DNA of 64,000 bases from JBPRGH01 sp051418055 (GTDB lineage Bacteria; Bacteroidota; Bacteroidia; Cytophagales; Cyclobacteriaceae), in assembly GCA_051418055.1 (NCBI GenBank), contig JBPRGH010000010.1, positions 237,229 to 301,228 of the forward strand, in the 5' to 3' direction. The notes beneath the pieces are model-generated. The model made no database searches, was not told where the DNA came from, and was given only the letters and a program-made list of their open reading frames with translations. How positions within the stretch are numbered: position 1 is the stretch's first letter; the number at the start of each line of letters is the position of its first letter. This document shows, piece after piece, positions 26,277 to 35,251 of this stretch. The position numbers were made by a program, and so were the translations under genes.

Positions 26277-27419
26277 TTATACCAGCTCCTGCTTATAAAG
26301 ATCAGCTAAGACCTCAACGGCATAATCAATTTCTTCTTCAGTATTAAATTTACTGAATGAAAATCTGACCGCTCCTCGCCGGGGATTAACTTTAATAGCC
26401 TGGAGCACATGGCTTCCCTTTGATGCTCCACTCGAACAAGCACTTCCACCTGAAGCTGAAATACCTTTTAGGTCGAGGTTAAATAGGATCATGTCATTAT
26501 TTTCGGATTCCGGGAGACAAACATTTAGTACGGTGTAAAGGCTTTGTCTCGGATCGGCAGAGGTACCATTAAAACCAACACCAGGAATGGAAGCTTTTAA
26601 TTTTTCAATCATTCTCGTTTTTAGTCCCTGAATATATTTATGGTGATCTTCCATATCGCGATAAGCTATCTCTAAAGCTTTAGCTAAACCTATTATGCCA
26701 TATACATTTTCAGTACCACCACGCATATTACGCTCCTGTGCCCCACCATAAATAAGTGGATCTATTCTGGATTTTTTTCTTACAAACATAAATCCTGCAC
26801 CTTTAGGCCCATGGAATTTATGTGCTGCTGCAGTTATGCCATCTATATTCAAAGTAGAAAGGTCATGTGGGTAATGGCCTACAGTTTGTACAGTATCTGA
26901 ATGAAAAAAGGCATTATATTCTTTACATAATTCTCCAATACGATGGATATCATAGATGTTGCCAATTTCATTATTTGCATGCATGATTGACACCAGGCTC
27001 TTCGGATTCTGTTGCAAAAGGGTTTTCAGGTGATCATAATCAAGTTGCCCGTTATCATCCAGCTTTACAAAGCTTAAATTTATCTGCCCGTCTTTTACAA
27101 GATTCTCAAGGGTATGCAAAACCGCATGATGCTCTATAGGAGTGGAAATAACATGTTTAATGTTATGTGTTGCAACTGCGCATTTTAAAATAGCATTATC
27201 AGCCTCTGTTCCTCCCGAAGTGAAAACGATCTCACCGGTGGAGCAGTTAATTAATTCAGCAATTTTTTTCCGTGCTGATTCAATTGCGGAACGTACCTGG
27301 CGTCCATGAGAATGTATAGAAGAGGGATTGCCATAGTTATTCTTTAAAAAAGGTATCATGGCATCAAGTACCTCCTGATCTATTGGTGTTGTGGCTGCAT
27401 TATCAAGATACACTTGCAT
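26277..27419 (-). CDS. Cysteine desulfurase, NifS/IscS type
   Basis: A 380-residue PLP enzyme that takes sulfur from cysteine for Fe-S clusters, thiolated tRNA or other uses. The PLP lysine is in AAHKFHGPKG, the PLP-site His in EHHAVLHT and the persulfide Cys328 in SGGSACSSG. The length and loop fit a class I enzyme. No scaffold gene (iscU or sufU) is adjacent. It follows the mutase gene by 8 bp on the same strand, forming a two-gene operon; it ends 1 bp from the convergent papain-fold gene with no terminator between them. Confidence 0.93.
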   Translation of the reverse strand: MQVYLDNAATTPIDQEVLDAMIPFLKNNYGNPSSIHSHGRQVRSAIESARKKIAELINCSTGEIVFTSGGTEADNAILKCAVATHNIKHVISTPIEHHAVLHTLENLVKDGQINLSFVKLDDNGQLDYDHLKTLLQQNPKSLVSIMHANNEIGNIYDIHRIGELCKEYNAFFHSDTVQTVGHYPHDLSTLNIDGITAAAHKFHGPKGAGFMFVRKKSRIDPLIYGGAQERNMRGGTENVYGIIGLAKALEIAYRDMEDHHKYIQGLKTRMIEKLKASIPGVGFNGTSADPRQSLYTVLNVCLPESENNDMILFNLDLKGISASGGSACSSGASKGSHVLQAIKVNPRRGAVRFSFSKFNTEEEIDYAVEVLADLYKQELV

Positions 27420-27424
27420 GGTTA

Positions 27425-28816
27425 TTATACTTTTTTGCTGATTATATCTTTAATATCTGAAATAAGCTTGTTTGCCAGATGTTCAGCAGTAGCTTCAGTA
27501 TCAGATTCAGAATATATCCGAATGATAGGTTCGGTATTTGATTTACGGAGGTGAACCCATTCTTTATCAAACTCTATTTTAACGCCATCCACTGTATTAA
27601 TTGGCTGCTTACTATATTTATTTTTTACTTGTTCAAGCACCTGATCTACGTCAATATCTGGTGTTAGTTCAATTTTATTTTTTGATATAAAATAATTTGG
27701 GTAACCTGACCTTAGCCGTGATGCACTTTTACCCGATTTAGCCATATATGTTAAAAATAAAGCTATTCCAACCAAAGCATCCCTTCCGTAATGAAGTTCA
27801 GGATAAATTATTCCTCCATTTCCTTCACCACCTATTACAGCATTCGTTTTTTTCATCTCGCTCACCACGTTGACCTCACCTACTGCAGCAGCAGAATATT
27901 TACCTCCCCTTTTTTCAGTAACATCCTTTAATGCTCTGGAAGAGGAAAGATTAGAAACAGTATTACCGGGTTTATTTGCAAGTACATAATCTGCCACAGC
28001 AACTAAAGTATATTCTTCTCCAAATGGAGTACCATCTTCCTTAACTAAAGCCAGACGATCTACATCAGGATCTACAACTATACCAAGATCATAATGCCCT
28101 TTTTCTATAATACTACAGATCTGGGTGATATTTTCTGGTAGTGGTTCAGGATTATGAGCGAAATGCCCATTTGGTTCACAATTAATTTCAGTAATATCTC
28201 TAACACCAAGTGCTTTTAAAAGTCGAGGTACAGCAATTCCGCCAGTTGAGTTCACCGCATCTACTGCAATTTTAAAGTTCGCCTGGGTAATTGCCTCTGC
28301 ATCTACTAATTCCAGCTTTTTAATTACTTCAATATGTTTATCGAGATAAGTTTCATCTTTTTTATAAGAACCGAGTTTCTTTACCTCAACGAATTCATAT
28401 TCGCTATCTTCTGCAATGCGTAAAATTTCAGCTCCGGCATCGGAAGAAAGGAATTCACCATTATGATCCATTAGCTTTAGGGCATTCCATTGAATAGGAT
28501 TATGGCTGGCAGTTAGAATTATACCACCAGCTGCTGATTCCATGGGTATGGCAACTTCAACTGTAGGAGTAGTAGTAAGGCCGAGGTCTATTACATCCAG
28601 GCCAACTCCCTGAAGAGTTGCAGCAACAAGTTTACTTATCATTTCACCCGAAATACGAGCATCACGCCCAACTATTACTTTTGAGCTGGTGTTACTGGAT
28701 TTAACCCACTTGCCATAAGCGGCAGCAAATTTTACAGCATCAATAGGTGTTAATGCCTCACCTACTTTTCCTCCGATAGTTCCTCTTATTCCTGAAATTG
28801 ATTTTATTAAAGTCAC
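27425..28816 (-). CDS. glmM: Phosphoglucosamine mutase
   Basis: A 463-residue enzyme of the alpha-D-phosphohexomutase family. Active Ser104 lies in TASHNP, the Mg2+ loop is DPDVDRLAL, the sugar loop GGEGNGG and the phosphate loop RKSNTEPIIRIY. These fit the Bacteroidota GlmM group, which makes glucosamine-1-phosphate for peptidoglycan and LPS precursors; phosphomannomutase activity cannot be excluded. The start is GTG. A TAnnTTTG element lies 25 bp upstream. Confidence 0.9.
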   Translation of the reverse strand: MTLIKSISGIRGTIGGKVGEALTPIDAVKFAAAYGKWVKSSNTSSKVIVGRDARISGEMISKLVAATLQGVGLDVIDLGLTTTPTVEVAIPMESAAGGIILTASHNPIQWNALKLMDHNGEFLSSDAGAEILRIAEDSEYEFVEVKKLGSYKKDETYLDKHIEVIKKLELVDAEAITQANFKIAVDAVNSTGGIAVPRLLKALGVRDITEINCEPNGHFAHNPEPLPENITQICSIIEKGHYDLGIVVDPDVDRLALVKEDGTPFGEEYTLVAVADYVLANKPGNTVSNLSSSRALKDVTEKRGGKYSAAAVGEVNVVSEMKKTNAVIGGEGNGGIIYPELHYGRDALVGIALFLTYMAKSGKSASRLRSGYPNYFISKNKIELTPDIDVDQVLEQVKNKYSKQPINTVDGVKIEFDKEWVHLRKSNTEPIIRIYSESDTEATAEHLANKLISDIKDIISKKV

Positions 28817-28840
28817 TTATTTGTTTTTTATTACAGTGCG

Positions 28841-28848
28841 CAAAGGTA
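28841..28848 (-). promoter_or_regulatory. TAnnTTTG -7 element of the glmM operon
   Basis: Minus-strand TACCTTTG matches the Bacteroidota -7 consensus, 24 bp before the GTG start. No matching -33 TTG was recognised. Confidence 0.45.
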
Positions 28849-28874
28849 GTAATTTAAGGCTTTCTCAGAAGAGA

Positions 28875-29105
28875 TTAATTAAATTTTGACATTACCTTAT
28901 CTACCTCTGAATCAGGATTTCCACATTCTTCTCCGGCAGAAACATTTTTTCCACAATAGCCACATGTCCCACCTTCTTTATTTAAATAAGGGTTTTGAGA
29001 AGCACATGTGCCCTTAAATTCACCATTTTTAACGAAAAGGAGCCTTACCGACATTAAAACAAAAAATAAAGCTACAAATCCTATACCTATTAAAACCGTT
29101 GTCAT
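28875..29105 (-). CDS. Small Cys-rich membrane protein
   Basis: A 76-residue protein with one N-terminal membrane helix (about residues 4-24) and a soluble tail with four cysteines: GTCASQNPYL, GTCGYCGK and EECGNP. It looks like a metal- or cluster-binding tail. The plan (one helix, then a Cys cluster) recalls NqrM, a maturation factor of the Na+-NQR complex, but the spacing differs and the match is weak. Small proteins of this type are widespread in Bacteroidota with unknown function. It has its own promoter-like element. Confidence 0.72.
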   Translation of the reverse strand: MTTVLIGIGFVALFFVLMSVRLLFVKNGEFKGTCASQNPYLNKEGGTCGYCGKNVSAGEECGNPDSEVDKVMSKFN

Positions 29106-29124
29106 CTTTCTGCCACTTTTAATG

Positions 29125-29132
29125 CAAATTTA
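29125..29132 (-). promoter_or_regulatory. TAnnTTTG -7 element of the small membrane protein
   Basis: Minus-strand TAAATTTG, a perfect match, lies 19 bp before the ATG. Confidence 0.45.
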
Positions 29133-29177
29133 CTTTCTTTACAGCATAACGTCTCAGACTTAAACGAAGTTTCTTAT

Positions 29178-30002
29178 ATGAAGAATATAAAATCAACCCC
29201 AGATCCAAATAGAGCGGAAAAATTAAAAGCTTTTGATCGCCTGTTGACTATAATGGATGAGCTCAGGGAGAATTGCCCATGGGATAAAAAGCAGACCCTG
29301 GAAAGCCTCAGGCACCTGACAATAGAGGAGACATATGAACTTTCTGATGCCATTATCGAGGCTGATTATGAAGAAATGAAAAAGGAGCTGGGTGACCTGA
29401 TGCTGCATAATGTTTTTTATGCACGGATAGCTTCTGAAAAAAAATTATTTGACGTGGACGATGTGCTGAATAGCATTTGTGACAAATTAATTGAGCGTCA
29501 CCCACATATTTATGGTGATGTAGAGGCTGCCGATGAGCAGGCAGTGAAGGAAAATTGGGAAAGAATTAAACTCAAGGAGAAAGGAAATAAACCAAAAACA
29601 GTTTTAGGGGGTGTGCCAAAATCACTTCCTGCTTTAGTTAAAGCCATGCGCATTCAGGAAAAGGCCCGGGGTATGGGTTTTGACTGGGAAAAGAAAGAAC
29701 AGGTATGGGAAAAGGTGAAGGAAGAGATGGAAGAATTTAGAAATGAATTTAATGTTGAGGATGAAACCGAAATTGACAAGGATAAAGCTTCCGGAGAATT
29801 TGGTGACCTGCTTTTCAGCCTGATCAATTATGCACGATTTGTCGATATAAATCCTGAAGAGGCGTTGGAGCGTACCAATAAAAAATTCATAAAGAGATTT
29901 AACTATCTGGAAAAAGAATCAGCAAGGGAAGGGAAAAACCTGGCAGATATGTCTTTGGCTGAGATGGATAAATATTGGGAAAAAGCAAAGAAACTTACAT
30001 AA
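29178..30002 (+). CDS. mazG: Nucleoside triphosphate pyrophosphohydrolase MazG
   Basis: A 274-residue all-alpha enzyme with two MazG domains. The N-terminal one has the metal motif IEETYELSDAI followed by KKELGDLMLH. The second has EEMEEFRNE and GEFGDLLFSLINYAR. CPWDKKQT near the start is the family hallmark. It removes NTPs and modified nucleotides (house cleaning) and has been linked to ppGpp control in other bacteria. Single gene, divergent from the small membrane protein. Confidence 0.95.
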   Translation: MKNIKSTPDPNRAEKLKAFDRLLTIMDELRENCPWDKKQTLESLRHLTIEETYELSDAIIEADYEEMKKELGDLMLHNVFYARIASEKKLFDVDDVLNSICDKLIERHPHIYGDVEAADEQAVKENWERIKLKEKGNKPKTVLGGVPKSLPALVKAMRIQEKARGMGFDWEKKEQVWEKVKEEMEEFRNEFNVEDETEIDKDKASGEFGDLLFSLINYARFVDINPEEALERTNKKFIKRFNYLEKESAREGKNLADMSLAEMDKYWEKAKKLT

Positions 30003-30178
30003 GCATCTGGGTTTAATGAAAAATTATTAAATTTTCAGATCACATTAGAATCAAATTAAATTGTACAGCAGCAACAGGGTTTCATTCAGCTTTCATTATT
30101 GATTGGCAGTGGCTTTAAAACTGAGAAAACTTTGCTTCAATAAATTTTATGAGAGGATTTTGTGCAGGTATATAAAAA

Positions 30179-31861
30179 ATGATACAGTTTTTATCCCATA
30201 GTCTTGAGCTGAAAGAGAAAAGAATCACCAGATATCTGGCATCTCTGGCCTTAGCGGTCTCTGTTTTCTATCTAATTTTTGATTTTTTTTTAGAAGCATA
30301 TGGATATATAGCTGTTTACCTAATCCTGCTTATAGGCGCAGTATTATGTTTAATTTCATTGAAAAAAGATAATTTAACTACTGCCAAAATTATCTTAATA
30401 TCTTCCGGCACAATTGTAGTTACGGCTTTTGCTTCAGTAGAAAACTTAGAAACAGGAATCTATTTTTATTATGTAGTAATTTCTCTTTCTTCTTTCACGC
30501 TATTTGGGTACAGGCAATTATATTATGCTGTAGGTTTTTCCTTTCTTTCACTCGTGCTGTTTATGGTTGTTTATTTTACCGATTTGCAACTAATGCCATC
30601 TGTTCCTATTACTGAGGAATATATTCGAGCGAGCTTATTTGTCAACTATTTAGTGAGTATGCTCGCCTCTTCATTAATGCTGTTTTATTTAATTAAAAAT
30701 AATCATCAGGCTGAGCAGACTTTATTGCTGCAAAGAACAGATCTGGCAAAAACAGCAGAAGAGTTAGAAAGGAGCCAGCGTCGGTTTGAGCTTGCAATTC
30801 AGGGTTCCAGCGCTGCAATTTGGGATTGGGATATAAAAAATGATAAACTTCATATTACGCCTAAGCTGGGGGAAATTTTAGATAGGCCCTTAAGTTCAAT
30901 CCAGGGAAAGACGCAGGAGCAGTTTAACAATATTATTCATCCCGATGATCTTCCGGGTCTTACCAAAATGCTTCAGGAGCATTTTAAAACGCACAATAGC
31001 TTTGAAATAGAGCTTCGATTGAGAAAAGGAAATGGAGATTACGTGTGGGTGCTGGATACAGGTCAGGCTGAATGGGACAGGAATAATAAACCTGTGAGAA
31101 TGGTTGGGACAATAGTTGATATAAGTGAAAAAAAGCTGGCAGTAGAAAGGGTAAGGGAGCAGAATGAGATGCTGGAGAAAGCGAATCAGGAGCTGGATAG
31201 ATTCGTTTATAGCACCTCTCATGACCTTCGGGCTCCATTAAGCTCCTTGTTAGGATTAATAAATTTAGCTGGATTATCCACTATAAAAGAAGAGCGGGAT
31301 GAGTTAATTGAAATGATGAAGAATCAGATTGTTAAACTTGATTCTTATATTCAGAATATTACAGATTACAGCCGCAATACAAGAATAAATGTGCAGGATG
31401 CAGAAATAAATTTATATGAAGTAGTACAGGAGGCAATTAATGACCTGAAATATATGGAAGGTGCTGACCGACTTAATATTATATGTGAAATAGATAAGGA
31501 AAAGAATATTTTTACTGATAAAGAACGATTAAAGGTAATTGTTAGTAACCTCATTTCTAATGCTATAAAATATCAGGATGTTAAAAAAGCATCTGCGCTG
31601 AAAATAGAGTCAGGATCTCAGGGAAATGCAGATTATATAATATTTTCAGATAATGGGATAGGTATTGAGAAGGATCATCTTGATAAAATTTTCAATATGT
31701 TTTACCGTGCGTCTGATACATCCCGCGGCTCCGGCTTAGGACTGTATATAGTAAAAGAGATCGCAGATAAACTACATGCAGGTATTGAAGTGGCTTCAAT
31801 CTTTGGTGAAGGTACCACTTTTAAAGTGAAGCTTCCATCCAATAACTTGCACTTGGCGTAA
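30179..31861 (+). CDS. Membrane PAS sensor histidine kinase
   Basis: A 560-residue kinase with about six membrane helices in residues 15-180 and a very short periplasmic exposure. A coiled linker and one PAS domain (about 200-320, ending VDISEKKLA) precede the core. Phosphoacceptor His348 lies in SHDLRAPLSS, the N box is NLISNAIKYQD, and the G boxes are DNGIGIEK and GSGLGLYIVK. The core closely resembles that of the five-PAS kinase at 8.3 kb, so the two are probably paralogs. No response regulator is adjacent. Confidence 0.9.
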   Translation: MIQFLSHSLELKEKRITRYLASLALAVSVFYLIFDFFLEAYGYIAVYLILLIGAVLCLISLKKDNLTTAKIILISSGTIVVTAFASVENLETGIYFYYVVISLSSFTLFGYRQLYYAVGFSFLSLVLFMVVYFTDLQLMPSVPITEEYIRASLFVNYLVSMLASSLMLFYLIKNNHQAEQTLLLQRTDLAKTAEELERSQRRFELAIQGSSAAIWDWDIKNDKLHITPKLGEILDRPLSSIQGKTQEQFNNIIHPDDLPGLTKMLQEHFKTHNSFEIELRLRKGNGDYVWVLDTGQAEWDRNNKPVRMVGTIVDISEKKLAVERVREQNEMLEKANQELDRFVYSTSHDLRAPLSSLLGLINLAGLSTIKEERDELIEMMKNQIVKLDSYIQNITDYSRNTRINVQDAEINLYEVVQEAINDLKYMEGADRLNIICEIDKEKNIFTDKERLKVIVSNLISNAIKYQDVKKASALKIESGSQGNADYIIFSDNGIGIEKDHLDKIFNMFYRASDTSRGSGLGLYIVKEIADKLHAGIEVASIFGEGTTFKVKLPSNNLHLA

Positions 31862-31883
31862 CCCTTCTGTTTATCTATCTTTG
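31853..31883 (+). promoter_or_regulatory. Candidate -33/-7 promoter of glyS
   Basis: TTG at 31853 and TATCTTTG at 31876-31883 are 20 bp apart, the spacing expected for Bacteroidota. The -7 element ends 5 bp before the ATG, so the transcript would be nearly leaderless. The -33 overlaps the end of the kinase gene. Confidence 0.55.
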
Positions 31884-31888
31884 CGCCT

Positions 31889-33433
31889 ATGGCAAATCAG
31901 GAAGAAAAAAGACTTAAAGATATTATATCCCATGCTAAAGAGTATGGGTTTATTTTCCCTTCAAGCGAAATATATGATGGACTTAATGCCACTTATGACT
32001 ATGGTCAGAATGGAGTAGAGTTAAAAAATAATATTAAAACATATTGGTGGAAAGCTATGGTGCAGATGCATGAAAATATTGTAGGTATTGATGCCTCAAT
32101 TTTCATGCACCCAAAGGTCTGGAAAGCCTCCGGGCATGTCGATGCATTTAACGATCCGCTGATTGATAATAAAGATTCCAAAAAACGTTATCGTGCCGAC
32201 CAGCTTGTGGAGGAGCAGATTGCCAAACTGGAAGCTAAAATTGATAAAGAGGTTGAAAAAGCCCAGAAAAGATTTGGTGATGAGTTTGACAAAGAACAAT
32301 ATATTACTACCAACCCCAGAGTAGTAGGTTATCGCCAGAAGAAGAGTGAAATTGAAGAGAAGCTTGCCACCTCGCTTTCAAATAATGATCTTGCAGCACT
32401 AAAACAGCTGATCATTGATCTTGATATTGCAGATCCTGTTTCTGGATCCAGAAACTGGACAGATGTAAGGCAGTTTAACCTGATGTTCTCCACGGAGATG
32501 GGATCATTGGCGGAAGACAGCAGCAAGATCTATTTACGTCCTGAGACTGCCCAGGGTATTTTCGTCAATTTCATCAATGTGATGAAAACCGGAAGAATGA
32601 AGATCCCTTTCGGAATAGCACAGATAGGTAAGGCCTTCAGAAATGAGATAATAGCCCGTCAGTTTATTTTCCGTATGCGGGAATTTGAACAGATGGAGAT
32701 GCAGTTTTTTGTGCAGCCCGGTGAGGAAATGAAGTGGTATGAATACTGGAGAGACAAAAGGTTTAAGTGGCATATGGCATTAGGCCTTGATGAAAAAGAT
32801 TATCGATTCCACGATCACCAGAACCTTGCCCATTATGCGAATGCAGCATCAGATATTGAATTCAATTTTCCAATGGGCTTTAAAGAGCTTGAAGGTATTC
32901 ACTCCCGGACAGATTTTGATCTTAAAGCACATGAAGCGCATTCGGGTAAAAAGCTTCAATATTATGATACACAAGAGGATAAGCATTATGTGCCTTATGT
33001 AATAGAAACTTCTATTGGCCTTGACAGGATGTTTTTGGCAGTTTTATCTGCTTCATATACAGAAGAAACACTTGAGGATGGTTCTGAACGTGTTGTTTTA
33101 AAAATACCTCCTGTCCTTGCACCTGTACAGGTAGCTATTCTTCCATTGCTTGCAAAAGACGGTTTACCCGAAAAGGCCCGCGAGCTGATGGATGATCTGA
33201 AATTCGATTATCAGTGCAGCTTTGAAGAGAAAGATACCATTGGCAAAAGATACCGCCGGAATGATGCTATTGGGACACCTTATTGTATCACAGTGGATCA
33301 TCAGACTTTAGAAGATAACACTGTTACTTTAAGGCACCGGGATGATGCAAGCCAGGAGAGATTAAATATTACTGAAGTGCATAATAGGATTAAAGGGCTA
33401 CTTTCTCTTTCTCCGTTACTTAAATCCCTGTAA
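31889..33433 (+). CDS. glyS: Glycyl-tRNA synthetase (homodimeric type)
   Basis: A 514-residue class II synthetase of the alpha2 type. Motif 2 is seen in FRNEIIARQFIFRMREFEQMEM (split here by the family loop), and motif 3 in ETSIGLDRMFLA. The tail (LAPVQVAILPL) is the anticodon-binding domain. The catalytic start KEYGFIFPSSEIYDG is typical. An insert of about 100 residues after VDAFNDP, rich in Lys and Glu, is seen in this type. Its stop overlaps the next gene's start by one base (TAATG), which suggests translational coupling. Confidence 0.96.
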   Translation: MANQEEKRLKDIISHAKEYGFIFPSSEIYDGLNATYDYGQNGVELKNNIKTYWWKAMVQMHENIVGIDASIFMHPKVWKASGHVDAFNDPLIDNKDSKKRYRADQLVEEQIAKLEAKIDKEVEKAQKRFGDEFDKEQYITTNPRVVGYRQKKSEIEEKLATSLSNNDLAALKQLIIDLDIADPVSGSRNWTDVRQFNLMFSTEMGSLAEDSSKIYLRPETAQGIFVNFINVMKTGRMKIPFGIAQIGKAFRNEIIARQFIFRMREFEQMEMQFFVQPGEEMKWYEYWRDKRFKWHMALGLDEKDYRFHDHQNLAHYANAASDIEFNFPMGFKELEGIHSRTDFDLKAHEAHSGKKLQYYDTQEDKHYVPYVIETSIGLDRMFLAVLSASYTEETLEDGSERVVLKIPPVLAPVQVAILPLLAKDGLPEKARELMDDLKFDYQCSFEEKDTIGKRYRRNDAIGTPYCITVDHQTLEDNTVTLRHRDDASQERLNITEVHNRIKGLLSLSPLLKSL

Positions 33434-34227
33434 TGTCAGGTTTTTTTTCGATTCTGCTGATCCTTGCAGGGATGGTAATTATCCACCGGCTTTTACGTGG
33501 AAGTTATCATCCTTACAGGGAAATGGAGAGCAGGGTAATGCCTTTACATCCTGCATATCGTCATATCCTGAAAAAAAATTTTAAATATTATAACCTGCTT
33601 TCTCCCGGAGATCAAAAGATATTTGAGAGGAAACTAAGATCTTTTATAGCAAGCAAGCAATTTATTCCACGGCAGTTTCCAAAGATTACTGACGAGATGA
33701 AGGTACTGGTCTCTGCTTCAGCAGTACAATTGACTTTTGGTTTGCCACAGGTCTATCTAAGGCATTTTAGAAAGATAGTAATTTACCTTGACACCTATTA
33801 CTCACAGATAAATAAGAGATATCATAAAGGTGAGGTAAATCCGGCTTATGGCATTATAGTGCTTTCGTGGAAAAATTTTGTTGAGGGATATGCTGATGCC
33901 TCTGATTCTTTAAATGTAGGAATACATGAAATGGCCCATGCCCTACATCTGGAAAATGTAATCATAAACGGGGAGCACAGCTTTTTAGACAGGGATCTAT
34001 TGAAGCTTTGGGAAGAGCTGGTGAATGCAGAAATAGAAGAATACGGTAGGACGGGCAGAACGGAATTCTTTAGGGAATATGCCTTCACTGATGAACATGA
34101 GTTTTTTGCTGTAGCGGTTGAAAATTTCTTTGAAAAGCCCAGGTTATTCAAAGAACAAAAACCCGATCTGTATTTTACCCTGGCAGCTTTGTTAAATCAA
34201 GATCCATTAGAACTGTATCAAAAGTAA
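33433..34227 (+). CDS. M90/MtfA-like zinc metallopeptidase
   Basis: A 264-residue protein that begins with one hydrophobic segment (FFSILLILAGMVII), so it is probably membrane-anchored. The zinc site HEMAHALH starts at His165, and the downstream DEHEFFAVAVENFFEKP supplies the third ligand, as in MtfA. In enteric bacteria MtfA is controlled by binding the Mlc repressor; no Mlc homolog is seen here. ATG overlaps the glyS stop by one base, so its output depends on glyS translation. Confidence 0.88.
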   Translation: MSGFFSILLILAGMVIIHRLLRGSYHPYREMESRVMPLHPAYRHILKKNFKYYNLLSPGDQKIFERKLRSFIASKQFIPRQFPKITDEMKVLVSASAVQLTFGLPQVYLRHFRKIVIYLDTYYSQINKRYHKGEVNPAYGIIVLSWKNFVEGYADASDSLNVGIHEMAHALHLENVIINGEHSFLDRDLLKLWEELVNAEIEEYGRTGRTEFFREYAFTDEHEFFAVAVENFFEKPRLFKEQKPDLYFTLAALLNQDPLELYQK

Positions 34228-34247
34228 AGGGGTTATACGGCCCCCTT
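34227..34247. terminator. Weak hairpin between convergent genes
   Basis: AAGGGG and CCCCTT pair with a 9- to 10-nt loop. There is no T tract, so function as a terminator is uncertain. Confidence 0.3.
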
Positions 34248-34256
34248 ACTTATTAA

Positions 34257-35072
34257 TTAATTTGCTTGTTTGGCATAATATCCAACGATAGGCTTTGCCA
34301 GCATTGCGTTGAATTCAGAAGCTTTCTTTTGGCCTTCCTCCTCACCATATTTTTGTACTAGGATATTTTGAATAGAATAATCAACTCCTTTAACAACAGG
34401 ATCCATAATAATGACATAATCAAGATTTCCTTCATTATTTTTGGATCCTGGTTTTAAAATTCGTGTTTGCCTTACAGCCATTGCATTGGCAGCAATAGAT
34501 TGATCTACCCCCGGGATTACAACATTATTAATAAAATCTTCATAAGCTTTGTCCATATCAGCTTTAACCGAATGGATAAATACATTTACATCTTGATCTT
34601 TACTGGCCACGATACGCGGTGAAGGGTTATTGCTGTTGAAAATATCTTTGTAGAGGTGCCACGTATTATTTACATTTTTCCATTGCACCAGGTATTTTCC
34701 TTCATCAACCTTTACATTACCATCTATATACATTTCATATTTACCTTCTTCAATGGCTAATTCATTGTTTCCCTGAACATCGGTTGTGATAAGTTTAATT
34801 TCTTTTATCCCATTAGATAATGCACCTTGCATAAACTTTTCTACTTCCCCTTTACCGGCAAATACGGGGGCGTTAGGTGCCATAAGAAGAGCGTCTTCAG
34901 TATATAAATTTGCTACTTTTGCCGCATCATTTTCTTTGATGCCATTCATAAATACCTGATTGCGTTCTTTAATTGCTTCCGTGAGTTGCTCAGGGGAGGA
35001 CTGTTGTTGCGGTTCATTACAGGCACTAAATAGCACGCCTGTAATCATGGTCAGAATAATAACATTTTTCAT
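34257..35072 (-). CDS. Lipoprotein with NTF2/DUF4440-like domain
   Basis: A 271-residue protein with a lipoprotein signal (cleavage before Cys in LFSAC, residue 18). Residues about 28-150 form an NTF2/SnoaL-like domain (AIKERNQVFMNGIKENDAAK, then VQWKNVNNTWHLYKDIFNS). The C-terminal part (about 155-271) is a separate, unrecognised helical/beta domain. NTF2-like folds serve in ligand binding or catalysis; no catalytic set is evident. Convergent to the MtfA-like gene, likely single. Confidence 0.75.
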   Translation of the reverse strand: MKNVIILTMITGVLFSACNEPQQQSSPEQLTEAIKERNQVFMNGIKENDAAKVANLYTEDALLMAPNAPVFAGKGEVEKFMQGALSNGIKEIKLITTDVQGNNELAIEEGKYEMYIDGNVKVDEGKYLVQWKNVNNTWHLYKDIFNSNNPSPRIVASKDQDVNVFIHSVKADMDKAYEDFINNVVIPGVDQSIAANAMAVRQTRILKPGSKNNEGNLDYVIIMDPVVKGVDYSIQNILVQKYGEEEGQKKASEFNAMLAKPIVGYYAKQAN

Positions 35073-35251
35073 AATAGTTGGGATTGGATTGGTAATAAAA
35101 TTAAAAATTAAAATGGCATAATCCTATCTTTTATAAATGTATTATAGGCTCATTACATTTCAACCTCATAAGAAATGCCTCAAATAAGTGTAGGGCTATA
35201 AGAATTCGATCAAAATGAACAAATAATCATTTCTTTTATATCATTGCATTT

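Noticed and set aside
30896..31238. Minus-strand open frames opposite the second kinase
   Set aside because: Shadows of the kinase gene, which has clear domain motifs in its own frame.
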